Shown: positions 36,495 to 51,600 of the stretch, in pieces
How positions within the stretch are numbered: position 1 is the first letter of the stretch
Layout: the number at the start of each line of letters is the position of its first letter
NCBI GenBank assembly: GCA_014529385.2
Contig: CM043958.1
Coordinates: forward strand, 123,432,817-123,496,816
Length of the DNA stretch: 64,000 bases
DNA from: Adiantum capillus-veneris
Taxonomy: Eukaryota > Streptophyta > Polypodiopsida > Polypodiales > Pteridaceae
Direction: 5' to 3'
The notes under the pieces: generated by a model
Seen by the model: the letters and a program-made list of their open reading frames with translations, nothing else
What the model was told of the DNA's origin: nothing
The model's database searches: none
Made by a program: the position numbers and the translations under genes

Positions 36495-37083
36495 AATGAG
36501 ATGGCAACAACTATGAGACATGATTGTTGATATGCCGTGACTACCACCTGGAACTTAGGTAGTGGCAAAGGACACTAAACTACATCCATATGAAGTTGAA
36601 ATGTTGCGTCACAATTGGTTTGTTCTGAAAGACACTAACGTAAGAATAGAGTGCACCCACAATGTCAGAGCTGGTGAATCTGTAATAAGTGCATTTCACC
36701 CCAAGTTCAAGGATGGTAAGGAGGTTAGATGGAGATAAAGAATAACATGAGATTTTTAAAACAAAATCATGCACAGAAATTAAGCGTGCATGCCACATTG
36801 GTGCAGGAGGCAATCATGGTCCCCCACGCATCACATGTGTTCCATGTCACTATAACTGGTTCATTGGAGAAAGGGGTAGGTTTTGAAGTTTGAGATTTTG
36901 AAGCCCCTCTACTTTGTGGTAATTTTAGATGTGCGGCTCTTTTGGATTGAGGTGCTACTTGAATCCAACATGACATGATTATCTTCTTCGATATACCTTG
37001 TGCTCACATCAATTTGTCAAAGGTGTTGTCCATAATTACTCGAAAATCGGTTTCCCTCGGTTTTATATGCTCGTTGATTGGAA
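36495..37083. other. No gene recognised
   Basis: Short minus-strand frames at 36580-36976 have no recognisable domain. Confidence 0.45.
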
Positions 37084-38735
37084 ACCCCCCCAGTGGAGAA
37101 TGTGGCCAAGTTGCCTTGCATGAAAAAAAGGTGCAATTTTTGGTCAATCCATACCTCCTGGTAGCCCACACAGCCTGTCCCCCCTTGCCTACACACCATT
37201 TTTCCACTTTCTTCCTTCCAAATGGTTATTCAACTTGCTTTTGTAGGTATTAGGGACCCGCATTCAAATTCTAGAACTTGCTAGTTCACACAGACATTCC
37301 TCTGTCCATTGTACATAATAGGCCCTGCTACTATTTGTCTTTTTCTCTCACTAGAATGACCAATTCTAGAGAGAGAAAATATAAGGATCGTAGCCAAAGG
37401 GATAGTGATAAAGGACTCATAGAGAGCATGACCATCAGAGAGAGAGATACAATGGATATGATGGCGGTGAAGATAATCATGAACGCAAAGACTGTATAAG
37501 GAGGGATCAAGATGATTGACATTACCCTAGCTCTTTGAAATGGCATCAACCACAAAAACTTGTGTTGTTCATTATTTTACCAAAGTAGGGTTTCATGTGT
37601 CATGGATCAAGGCAGATTTGTGCAAATTGCCATACATATGATTGCTAATGCAAAAGATGTTGTGAAAAGAAATCAAGAGGTATGGGTTAGGTTTGGTGCC
37701 TTCACAAAATCACACAAAGTTCTTAGCCATCTTTCTATCTGAAATGTATTCTCTTGGAGTACATAGATTGCAGGTTATGCTCAACATAGCTATGAGCAAG
37801 GATTTGAATACAAAACTACAAGAGAGAAAGTTACATGGTCTAGGACTTGAATACCAAATTGTCAGAAAGAAATTCATGTTCATTATCTTGTTCTTGATTA
37901 CCATGACTATATGTAGGAAATTCGAAGGAACATAATGCCGAGAAGAGAACCTACTAGACACCATATCCTTGCTTCAACCACAAGCTAGCAACCCATCCAA
38001 CCAAAAGCTTGCTACACCCACAAGATAACACTTTTCTTTTTCCTTTCTATCTTTTTCTTAATTCGGCAAGTATTGGTCGTAGAGCCCGCCACTTTTATAA
38101 CATGGCTCATGAGGTCCAACATCTCATCCTAGTTGTCTTAGGTGGAACTGTCAAGCTTGGGGGTCTCAATGGTCACCAGGATCTCATCAAAGGGTCCAAC
38201 AAGGGAATCTTGATTCTTAGACCGTGCCTCCTACCATCTCCTCGAGAGACACCATATGGTCGCTAGTCTTTTCTTCAAGTTTGGTATCACCCGCGTGGCC
38301 CCCCTAGTGGCACGCCTCCAAGTTGGCCCGACCACCGAATTGCCGGTAGAGTTATGGCTTTCGTTTCTTAGAAATTGTGTCGATTCCCCACCATATTTCC
38401 ATATGGCACTCACGTAGACCATGCACTAACTATTGTTGTGATTCTTTTAAAAGTTCTCTTAGTACCAAAAGTTTAATTGGTGTTTTTCTTTTTCAGTCAT
38501 ACCTCCTCTAAGGCGAGATTTGTTCCTTACAAACTTGTTGAAGTGAAAACGTTACTCATAAAGTTAGTGCTTTGTTATGATGGATGTGTGCTTTACAAAC
38601 AATGAGCTTTTGATTTTATAAATTTGTTTCACATAAACTTCTATGTATATATTAAATTGTTTTTTACGTTTAAAAAAAAAAACTTGTCAAGCAAATTATC
38701 CATGTTATCCTATTTACAAATGAGGTTGCATTTAT
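37084..38735 (+). repeat. Repeat family R, copy 3, diverged
   Basis: 37093-37265 matches 30700-30880; 37625-37920 matches the PPR-like core with internal deletions; 38365-38735 matches the non-coding 3' half of R1 and R2. The block 37920-38365 is specific to this copy. The PPR-like frame is degenerate here (two stops within NVFSWST-stop-IAGYAQH). Confidence 0.7.
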
Positions 38736-39194
38736 ATGCCCATATAACAAAATCAATACCTTTAAAACGTGATTAAACATCGATTATCCAAATTTATACA
38801 CGCATCTTTTATACAACTTGAATTTCTTCTCGATCAAAATGCTTTTCAATCAAAACAAATTTTGATAAAACAAGTGGTGTTTTCGATGCAAAGCTCATTC
38901 TTGTGACTTGTGTAAAGAGCTTATACTAGTAGCAGTGAGGCGGTCCGGGGCGGGCAACAAGAAGAGCAACCTCTAGACACCCTTCAAGGCTCCCGTGCTG
39001 CTCAATGAGGCTGGGGCAAAACACAACACAAACCAAAACAACAAACCCACAGCCAAATCCCAACTACACAAGGGGCACCACCTAGTTTAAGAGCGAACTA
39101 GAACGCAAAAGAGGAGAATCGTTAGAGCAACCCACAAACAAGCAAGGAATTTACACTAACCCTAACACCAATGGAACACTCTCACACACTAAAA

Positions 39195-39256
<62 letters not shown>

Positions 39257-41900
39257 TGTACAACTTAGCTTCAACTTTATATTTTGCACAAAAAGGAACT
39301 TAGAGCTTGCGGAATCAAGTGACAAGATTTGGTTATAGCATCACTAGCACATTGTCTTAGGGTTATGAGAGCCCTCTCACCATCCACCCTTTTACAATGG
39401 TAGCCAAACAATAGCCAATGAATCACAAGCAACAAAACAACAACCTTCAATGAAACAAGTCACCTTATGAAGCTGAATGAGTTTGCCAAGCCAAATTGGA
39501 GGAGAAGCATGAGCCTTTGGACATGAATTGCACCCAAAACTACCAATTCATTGATGTTGGGATAGATACAACAATGGTAGGAAGAATATCTTCTACTCGC
39601 ACTCACTCAAACTAACTCAAGCTTTTCTATGCACCAAAGTGATGGTGTATAGAAAGCTTACTCTCTCTTTACAACCAAGATAGAACTGGCGTGTGCTACG
39701 CTCAATCTAGTGTGCAATGGTATAGTGATGTCTTTTACAAGGAGGAATGGGTTCTATTTATAGGTTTTAGAAGCCTTGATTAGGATTAAGCCTAATCAAT
39801 TTTATTAGGAAAGATCAAGGATTATGAATTTTTATGAATTTCAAATGAGAATGGGGTCTCTCTTTTCTCTTGAGTCACATGGATGTGGGCTCAAGTAAGA
39901 GAATTATTGATGTGGTGAAAGGAGAGAAACTTCCATGGGAGTGAGTGAATTTGGTTTACTTGTGCGGTTGCCTACTCCATATGTTGATAGTGTGGGTGCA
40001 TTTTTACAAGAGAAGTTAGTTGTTAGTGGTAATAATCACTAGAATTGTTAGTGATACATTTACAATGGGTAGGATGAGTTGATTTGATGAAGGAAGAGGG
40101 GTGAATTAAAAGAGAATCATTGAGATGGTGAATCTTTGAAGAAGCTTGAACTCACCTTTGTGTAGATTGTGGAAAAAATGACCACTGGTCGTCTTCTTCT
40201 TCTTCGCTTCTTTACGCCGCCGCCATGGTTAACCACCACGATGAAAAGAGGATTTGTTGATGAAAAATCCTCAATTTACAAAAGTTATCATGGTTAAGAT
40301 GCTGAATTTTAGATATTTTTAGGAGAGGTAAATGAAATTGTAACATAGAAGCAATAGAGAGAGACATGGAGAGGGTGTATGTATGTAGAGGTTCATAAAA
40401 GAACTATAGGGATGAGAGAGAAGGGTAATGGTGAAGAGGGTGGGAGAAGCCATGAAAATTGCAGGTTTGAGTGAGGGAAGGAGAGGGAGGGATGTGTAAG
40501 AGTGAGTAGGTGTGTGGAAGGGTGAGAGAAGACTAAGGGCTACTTGTGAGAAAAGTGGGCAGACTGGGGTCCACTCAAAAAATCATAGCTCACCGCTGGT
40601 AGCTTCAAAAATCATGAAAAAATTTGAGGTGAGTATTCAGAGCGTGGGATACATTTTCCCTTTTGACCACCGCTCCAAATTCGGAGTGGAGATAGGTGCC
40701 AAAACTCTCACCAAAAAGCTTGTTTTTATGCCTGCAAAAGTTTTTTAGTGGCCCCCTCCTTTGTTGAATTTGTACAATGCATCCAAGAGTGAGCCCCTCC
40801 TTTGTCATATTATAATACAAAGCATCCAAGTTGCCCTTGACCCATGTATGGAGGAGGATTATTGGTGAATAAAGAAATATATACATGGTGGGACTAGTGT
40901 ATGGACTATTCATGGACTTTAGCTCAATGAGCACATGGTGTTAGAATAATGAGTAAAAATAATAATAAAAATATGGAGGAGTTATGGATATGGAAAGATA
41001 TTGGAATCATATGATATGGTCCCTCCTTGAATTATTTTGGGTGAAAGAGGAAAAGGTATGCAAGTAAATAATATAATAAATGTAACCAATGAGTAGAAAT
41101 CAATTTTTTGTTTTCACGAGGGTGAGGGTGAAAATGTGGGAGTGATTTGTACAAAGGAAAAATATAAGGTTAGAGTATGTACATATTGGAAAAAAATATA
41201 CTTATGGTGTAAGAGGATGAAAGAAGGTGTACATAGGTTTAATAAAACACACACCTAAGTAGAAATATTTAAATAAATATACCAAAATAATTATAAAAAA
41301 TCCCTATATTTAGGCCATATATACAATGAAATATTTACACACAAATGGGCCATAATATTTTTTATTTTTTTTATTTTTTTGACTTAACCAGCCCAGTGAC
41401 TAGCTAGATGAGGATTTTAAGAAGATATGGGAAAAGCCCCCTAACTCACACACGTCTATGTACAGTGAAATGGTAGGGAGAGCCATAGTGTTTGGATGAA
41501 TTTGGTAGGGTGGAGTAACTTACTATGGCAATTACGGAGAGCCGAAAAACGACTATCAGCAGCAGCAGCAGAGATAGCATAGCAATAGTCTACCTGTCAA
41601 CATCAATAACATTTAGGTAACTACTTTGTTCTTAGCATAGTTTTTTTAATCTAATGTTACGCATGTTTTGGTGCTAGCCTTGCTGAGCACAGACATGCCT
41701 CGTCTTTCAAGGTCAATTTGCAAGTGTGTAAAGCATTAACGGCTTGTGTTCAGCCCATGAACGCACTGCAATAATTCTAGGAGTCTTAGAGCCCTATCCC
41801 GCGTTGTGTTAGACTTCTAAAGTCACACTTTTGGGAGGGTATAGAGGGGTGGATATGTAAAGCTTGGGGACTGGAGCATACAACTCTCCACAACCATATC
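38736..41900. other. Intergenic DNA, no gene
   Basis: A pure AG tract of about 56 bases lies at 39198-39253. Low-complexity TTTTTATTTTTT runs occur near 41360. No credible coding frame, RNA gene or transposon end was found. Confidence 0.5.
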
Positions 41901-42086
41901 CTATATAGGCCTTGCCTTACTAATAATGGGTCCCCTTGACCGCATGTTCGTCTTGGCCCTTGGCGTGCCCGGTCTTACCTTAGGCGTGACATTACTCCCC
42001 CCTTGGAAAAGCATTTTTGTCCTTGAAAAAAAAAGTGTTTGTATCTTCATAAGAACACTAATGTTTTCCACAATGGCATCCTTCAT
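41901..42086 (-). mobile_element. Apparent 3' end of a Ty3-like element (PPT and LTR start)
   Basis: On the minus strand a short frame ends FSRTKMLFQGG. It overlaps a purine tract (CCAAGGGGGGAGTAA, plus positions 41992-42006), directly followed by TGTCACGCC, which would open an LTR at 41991 running leftwards. A TATA box (CCTATATAGGATATGG in sense) follows about 80 bases later, as in an LTR promoter. No second LTR was found, so the extent is unknown. Confidence 0.4.
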
Positions 42087-44850
42087 GGATCCAAATGTTC
42101 ATTTGACCAGAAGACGGTTCAATAGGCAGTTCTATGAAACCAAGAATAACATCTTGATTTTCCACATTGTTTTCCCTTTGCAACCATCTTATGGAACCGG
42201 CCCACAACCAACATCGTGTGTAAACTCCATTTACAACCCACATGAGCATGCTAAACGAGTTATCACAACAAAGATGTACCCAAAAGAGTGCCTCTTTTAA
42301 CTTTCCATGAAAGTAACTGGCTGACGTAAACCATCAACAAAGTATAAGTCATTGACCAAATATCCTTGTATCAATTAACAACCCCACCATAACTAGTTTT
42401 CAAGGTTGAGAACTTGACTTAAATGGGGGTTTCTAATCATTGAGCATAAAAAACCAAGCGAAGGTAAATCCGAGCAAATTGATACAAGAGCAACATATAG
42501 CGTAAGAAAAACATTATTCCATGCACATTATTTTTACTACCACAAATCTGACACTTAATCAACAAAAAATGAGATTTTAAAACCATTATGCAAATTGAAT
42601 ACTCAAGACACAAGCAATCTCTTCATACTCGAAACATATATAGATCAATTCCATGTGGCATGCCTCCTCTCAAAAATAGCCCACCAAAAATTTGGCACCT
42701 AGATTTTGCAAAAAAATCAACACACAACCTTGTAAGCCTACAATGCTATCCAAAAACCTCTTAAAGCATGGAACAACTCCACTTTTGTAAGCAAGAGAAA
42801 ACAAGTGCCTAAAGAAAGTGGAAACGAGCACACTCTCTCTCCTCTCAACTTCGTAGTGCAACACCCTTGAGCTGCCTCCCTTTCCCCTTTCCAGCTTGGC
42901 ACTAAAATGGTGGAGGAAATGAGAGTAGAAATTTTTGGATGCACCCACTACAACTACATCAATGGCCTATGCAGTGGGAATGATGAAGTGATGTGCCCAT
43001 CCATGATGAGCTCAAGCATACCCAACTGCCTCATTGCCAACTCAATGAGATTCTTGAGGTATGATTTGTCTATTGATTTTTCCCAGACTTGACTAACAGT
43101 TAATCCATGTTAAGATCTTCTTAGAACACAAGAGAAGGGCCCATTCTATGAGGCTCATGGAAACATGAATATGTTTAGTTGTTGCTTTGCTCAGTTGTGA
43201 CAAAATTTGATTCCTAAAGTCTCCTTTACTCAAATAGAGACATTGACATTCTTTAATAGAAGCTTCCAAGTGCTAATTTGGCTTGTCTAGATGGACAAAC
43301 CATCACAAGACCATGAAAAGGGTTGAATGGATAGTTCCAACCTATAGAATAAAAGAAAATCAACCAAGGAAGTATAGGAGGTTGTCAGCTCCTTTGAAAA
43401 TGCTTGTATCACATCGAGAGTGTTCCTTCGGAAGTTCATACTTTTGAAGAGAACTAGACATTTTGCTTGAGAGAGAAATTGACAAAGTCATAGTTATAGT
43501 GGAAAATATGAGTAAATTGGATTTCATTTCAGATAATTTAGCAGGTGCTTATACAAGAAAGTTAAATTGACTAAGAGGTTAACATGTCTATCTATGATAG
43601 ATCTGCCTAACCTTGTGGGAACAGATTGTTGTCTTTTGGATTTGTGAGCATAGCCGGTGACATGCATGAGGTCTTAGACAATATTTTAAGGGAAGAGTTC
43701 AAGACAAAAGTGAGTCGGCAAGGTATTTTGAGAAGAGGCAGTACAAGGGTTCTGGCAAGCTGTAGTTTACCAATTACAAAAAGTTCTCGTTCCCCAGCAA
43801 CATGTGCAACATTGTCTTCTAAGCTACCTCTTAATTCTTTGAGATCTCCTAATTGAAAATTTAAGGATAAAATAAAGCTTGAAGAGGTGCCTTACATGGA
43901 CCTCCAAAAGGCTGCTCGATCTGATCATTTTTCTTCTAGAACCACTTTTTGTGAGGAGAATTTCTTGCCTAATGAGTCTATCATGATCATTTAATAGAAG
44001 CAATCCGACCCAGAGTCAATGCAAGTTCTTTTGCACTAGGAAGGCCCAAGTCTCAGGTACATTTGCTCGCTGGATGGAGAGGTGAATTCATGAAGCAACA
44101 AATTCTTATAAGATCCTATGTTGTGAGTGCTCTCACTGATCAAAACACCCAAGTTCCTAGGATATTCAGGCAAAGATTGGAAGAATCTTTTAGTTTTAAC
44201 CCACATAATGGCGATTTAAAGCTTCAAAAGCCTGTTGAATTCTTTGCAGCAGCAACACCATGTAAGCAAGAGCATTAAACATCACGAAAGTAGAGTTGTT
44301 TCTTAGAGCACATCCGCACACGGGAGTGCTACCCCCCTGGCGTGCATCAACAAAACAAAGGCGAGCCCCCTCAATTCTGCCAATTATAGTAGAGTTGACG
44401 CTACCCCTGCTCTATCTAGCACACAAGACAATCCTTTTGTAGGCTTTTTAGAACTCTTCAAAATATTTTCAGACCAGATTATATGCTTCCCTCCAACTTT
44501 GCCTATGTAAGCTTTACCCCATCGCCATGGCATGCGAAACTACCCTTATACCCACCAACATCTCCAGCTACAATCAAATGCCCCAATCCCTTCATTCATG
44601 GAAAAAAAAAGCCTTTGCACTGCTTGCCATCAGATTGTAGTCGTTGTACCGTCGTCCGCCCTCAACACCAACATCACATCGCTTCGCCATCGTTTGTCCA
44701 AGCTGAGGCATGCAGCTGAATGATCTCCTCCTACAAATGAATGATCTCCAAGCTAAGGAATGTAGCTGAATGATCGTTTCCTCAAGCTCAGGTTCCACTT
44801 TCTCTACCTGTGGTGCCGCCTACTATAGTAGCTCCCCAGTCTACTTGATG
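42087..44850. other. No gene recognised
   Basis: Open frames at 42670-42948 (minus) and 43626-44278 (plus, several frames) are unremarkable and show no domain. Confidence 0.45.
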
Positions 44851-44940
44851 TTTTTTTTAATTAAAAAAGACCCTACCCATCCTTGGTCTGCTGCTACAAC
44901 CAGTCCGCGGATTGGTTGGGTCTTTTTTTAATAAAAAAAA
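44851..44940. repeat. 30-bp inverted repeat around a 30-bp loop
   Basis: 44851-44880 and 44911-44940 are imperfect reverse complements, both combining an A/T-run end with AAAGACCC / GGGTCTTT. This looks like a tiny foldback element. Confidence 0.7.
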
Positions 44941-47685
<2,745 letters not shown>

Positions 47686-47689
47686 GAAT

Positions 47690-48078
47690 TTTTTTGTGAC
47701 CACCACCCCTAGCATCAGAAGTCCAAGCATCCCGTGGCATGATCATATTTCAATGTACTTTGTGTACTCATGCACTCTGGCAAGTGATGATCGTTGTGGA
47801 ATGATTATGAGTCAAATGCATATACAAAGATGTAGAAGCCTTGCTTTTCCCCTCCACTTGATAGCACAAGGAGGACATATTAAACGAGATATTAACCAAT
47901 AGAATCTATGGCCTAATTGACTTAAAACCTTGTTGTAAATCAATGCAAGCGCTTGCCTTAAATGTTTTGTAAATAAGAAAACGACAATGCATCATGGCAT
48001 GTAGAAATTGTGCTTCCACATGAACCATTGTCTTGATCATTTTGAATGAAACAACATTTTGCCTAGGAGCCCTGTCCA
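47690..48078. repeat. Segment duplication, copy 1
   Basis: From TTTTTTGTGACCACC to TTTTGCCTAGGAGCC. It matches copy 2, which is now split by Copia-1 into 48280-48348 and 53601-53920. At the position of the insertion this copy reads CAATGTACTTTGTGTACTC, the uninterrupted site. Confidence 0.8.
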
Positions 48079-48279
48079 ATCCTAGCATACATCTTATTGA
48101 CAATCCTTAGATTGCCCAATCTTTAAATAGATAGCTCATGAAGCTTAGCCATCAAATTTTAGATAAACTGCCAAATTGTGCTTAATCGAAGCAACATTTT
48201 CTTGTCAAGTTGGTAGTGTAGAAAATTTTGCACGAGTAAATAAGTTCAAAATTGAAACAAATCGAAGGTACTTATCGGT

Positions 48280-48348
48280 TTTTTGTGACCACCCCTAGCA
48301 TCAGAAGTCCAATCATCTTGTGGCATGATCGTCTTTCAATGTACTTCA
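48280..48348. repeat. Segment duplication, copy 2, left part
   Basis: Matches 47690-47761 and ends with the target duplication CTTCA (48344-48348) of Copia-1. Confidence 0.8.
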
Positions 48349-48670
48349 TGTAAAGAATGAGGATGCAAGAGAGCTACACAAGACAAGCACAAAGCACACA
48401 GAGATGGAAAGCTTCTTCTTCTTCTTCACAGAAAAGAGAGTACAAAATGACTAAGTGCTAAAGCTGAAAAGTAGCACATATGTATATGCAGTCACTAAGT
48501 GTGAACTCGCTAGAAGCGTACTAGGCTGGCACTATAAGTGTAGTCTAGCTGTAGAATCACTGGCAGAGATCCTCCGTGTCGGTCACCTAACGCGCCAGTG
48601 AGTAAATGCCGTAAGCGGCCAAGACCCGTAGAGGATGCCAGCTCAAGGTGTAGAGCTCGACATCTCAACA
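48349..48670 (-). repeat. 3' LTR of Copia-1
   Basis: 322 bases, matching 53274-53595 with 8 differences. The last codons of the pol frame run about 28 bases into it. Confidence 0.95.
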
Positions 48671-51600
48671 CTCCCCCTCGAGCTCTGCATGTCGCAGAGT
48701 CCAAGCATAGTCCGGAAATGTCGAAGCTTCTCAGCTCCGAGGGCCTTGGTAAAGATATCCGCTAATTGCTCCTCTGTGCTGACGTTGACCAAGTCGATGT
48801 CGCCCGCCAACACTCGCTCTCGAACGTAGTGGTAATGGACCTCTATGTGTTTGGTCCTGGCATGGAACACTGGGTTCCTAGCCAACTGCATGCTGCTGAG
48901 GTTGTCACAATGAATGACAATCTGCTGGTCCACATGCACTCCCAAGTCCTCAAGTAATGTGCATAGCCAAGCTACCTCGCACGCCGCAACTGCTTCACCT
49001 CTGTACTCGGCCTCTGTGCTCGATAAAGCAATTGTAGGCTGCTTTTTGCTGCTCCAAGTAACAACAGCACTCCCAAAAGAGAACATGAAGCCACTTGTAG
49101 ATCTCCTATCAACAATGCTACCTGCCCAATCTGCATCTGTATACCCATACAATGCTAATGGTGCATCTGCTGCATAGAACAATGCGTAGTCAAGAGTCCC
49201 TTGCACATACCTAAGTGTGCGTCGTACTCCATCCAAATGTGGCTTCCTCGGAAGCTGCATGAATTGACTCTCCAAGCCTACTGTGTAGCTCAAGTCTGGC
49301 CTCGTGATAGTCAAGTAGATTAGACTACCCACAATCTTCCTGTACATATTGACATCCTCAACAACATCACCCTTCTCTGCACTCAGCTTTGCATTCACAT
49401 CCAAGGGAATAGAAATTGGCTTACAATCATCCATACCATACTTTGACAACATGTCCAAAGCATACTGTCTCTGTGATAGCCATACACCCTCTGGAGTCCT
49501 GATCACCTCAATGCCAAGAAAGTAGCGCAACTCGCCTAAATCTTTCATTTCAAACTCCTGTTTGAGAAGACCCTTCACATGGTCAATCTCCATAGCATTG
49601 TCACCAACAATAATAAGGTCATCTACATATATGGTAATGACCACAATCCCCACATCACTCTCACGTACATAGAGTGAATGATCAGCATGAGCTCTCCTAA
49701 AACCAATACTGACAAGATACTTGGCAATCCTGTCGTACCATGCTCTAGAGCCCTACTTCGAACCATACAAAGATTTGAGAAGTCTGCATACATAATCTGG
49801 GTAACCTGGATCAACATAACCAGGTGGCTGATCCATATACACTTCCTCTTACAACTCACCATTCAAGAAGGCATTCTTTACATCCATTTGATGCATAATC
49901 CATCCTCTAGATGCAGCCACTGCTATGACAGCTCTCACAGTCGTCATCTTTGCCACTGGAGCAAAGGTCTCCTCATAGTCTATGCCATACGTCTGTGCAT
50001 AACCCTTTGCGACCAGCCTTGCCTTGTGACGCTCAATGTTACCATCAGCCTTATGCTTGGTTTTATACACCCATTTACAGCCAATAGCTTTCTTGCCACT
50101 TGGCAATGGCACCAACTCCCATGTTTCGTTTTCTTCCAATGCAGCCATCTCTTCATTCATTGCATCATCCCAATGCACATTTCCAACTGCATCCTCAAAA
50201 CATGTGGGCTCCACATCCTGTATCACCTTAGCCATGTAGGCTTGGTGATGCACTAGATACCCATCATAAGTCAATTTCTGAAATGGATTTCTGACTCTAT
50301 TAGATCTGCGCGGTCCTGGGTCACTCCTTTGCCCTCTAGCATCTTCTTGTACTCTCCTTACACCAAGTGTCCTGACAGCCGGAATTCCAAATTCCTCATC
50401 AAGACTTTGTTCAGAAGCATCTGAATCCATGTCTACATGTGAAAAACCTGATGATGCATCAGCCATAAAGGGAGGTTCATCAACCTTTTCCTTTCCTTTT
50501 CGTGATACATTCCCTGTACCTGTTGGTGGAGTAACCTGCGTACGTAGTCTACCATTCCATGGTTTCTCAACAGAGCCACGAGAAGAGGACTCTTGTGGTC
50601 CACTCAAAACCTGTGACTGTGGCCTCACATTTTGTACAACCACATCATCTTTTACATCAGCCCCAATAGTGCCATGTGCATTACTGCACCAGCTGCTCAT
50701 CTCATCAAAGACTACATCTCTGCTCACTCGTAATTCTCGTGTAGTAGGATTGTAGCACCTGTACCCCTTTTGTTCAAGGGAATAGCCCACAAGAATACAT
50801 TTCTCTGCTTTAGGATCCAATTTCCTACGCAACTCATCTGGTACATGCACGTAAGCTATGCAGCCAAACACTTTCAAGTGTGCCAAATCAGGCTTTGTAC
50901 CTGTAAACTTTTCCTCAGGTGTTACATCATGCATCGTAGCTGTAGGTGTCCTGTTCATAATGTACACAGCTGTATTTACGGCTTCAGCCCAGAAATGATG
51001 AGGCATGTTCTTCTCATTCATCAATGCACGTGCAACCTCTGCAATGTGCCTGTTTTTCCTTTCTGCAACCCCATTCTGTTGTGGAGTATATCTGCATGTA
51101 AACTGCCTGCGTATACCATGCATTCGCAGAAAATCTGAAAAATCATTGGAGAAGTACTCTCCCCCTCCATGTGACCTCAATGTCTTGATTTGCATATCTA
51201 TCTCCTTCTCAATCATGACTTTGAAGTCTTGAAAGTGACCAAACACTTCACTTTTGTTACGCATGAAGTAGACCCATACTTTCCTTGTATGGTCATCAAT
51301 GAAAGAGACATAATACCTGCAACCATGTATACTTGCAGTATCGGTTGGACCCCAAACATCTGTGTGCACCACCTCAAGTGGCTTTTTACATACATTGCGC
51401 TCATGTGGAAATGAGCCCTTTGACTGTTTTCCAAAATGGCATGCTGCACACACTTTATGCATACCATCCACCTTGAATTTGGGCAAACCTTTTACAATCT
51501 GTTTTGATTGCATGCTGCGCAATCTCTGCTCATTGACATGGCCAATGCGTTTGTGCCAAATTTCAACATCAGCCACAACACCTGTGCCCTGTGCAAATAA

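Noticed and set aside
41926-42300. 124-codon plus-strand frame
   Set aside because: It lies antisense to the apparent Ty3 3' end and LTR and has no domain.
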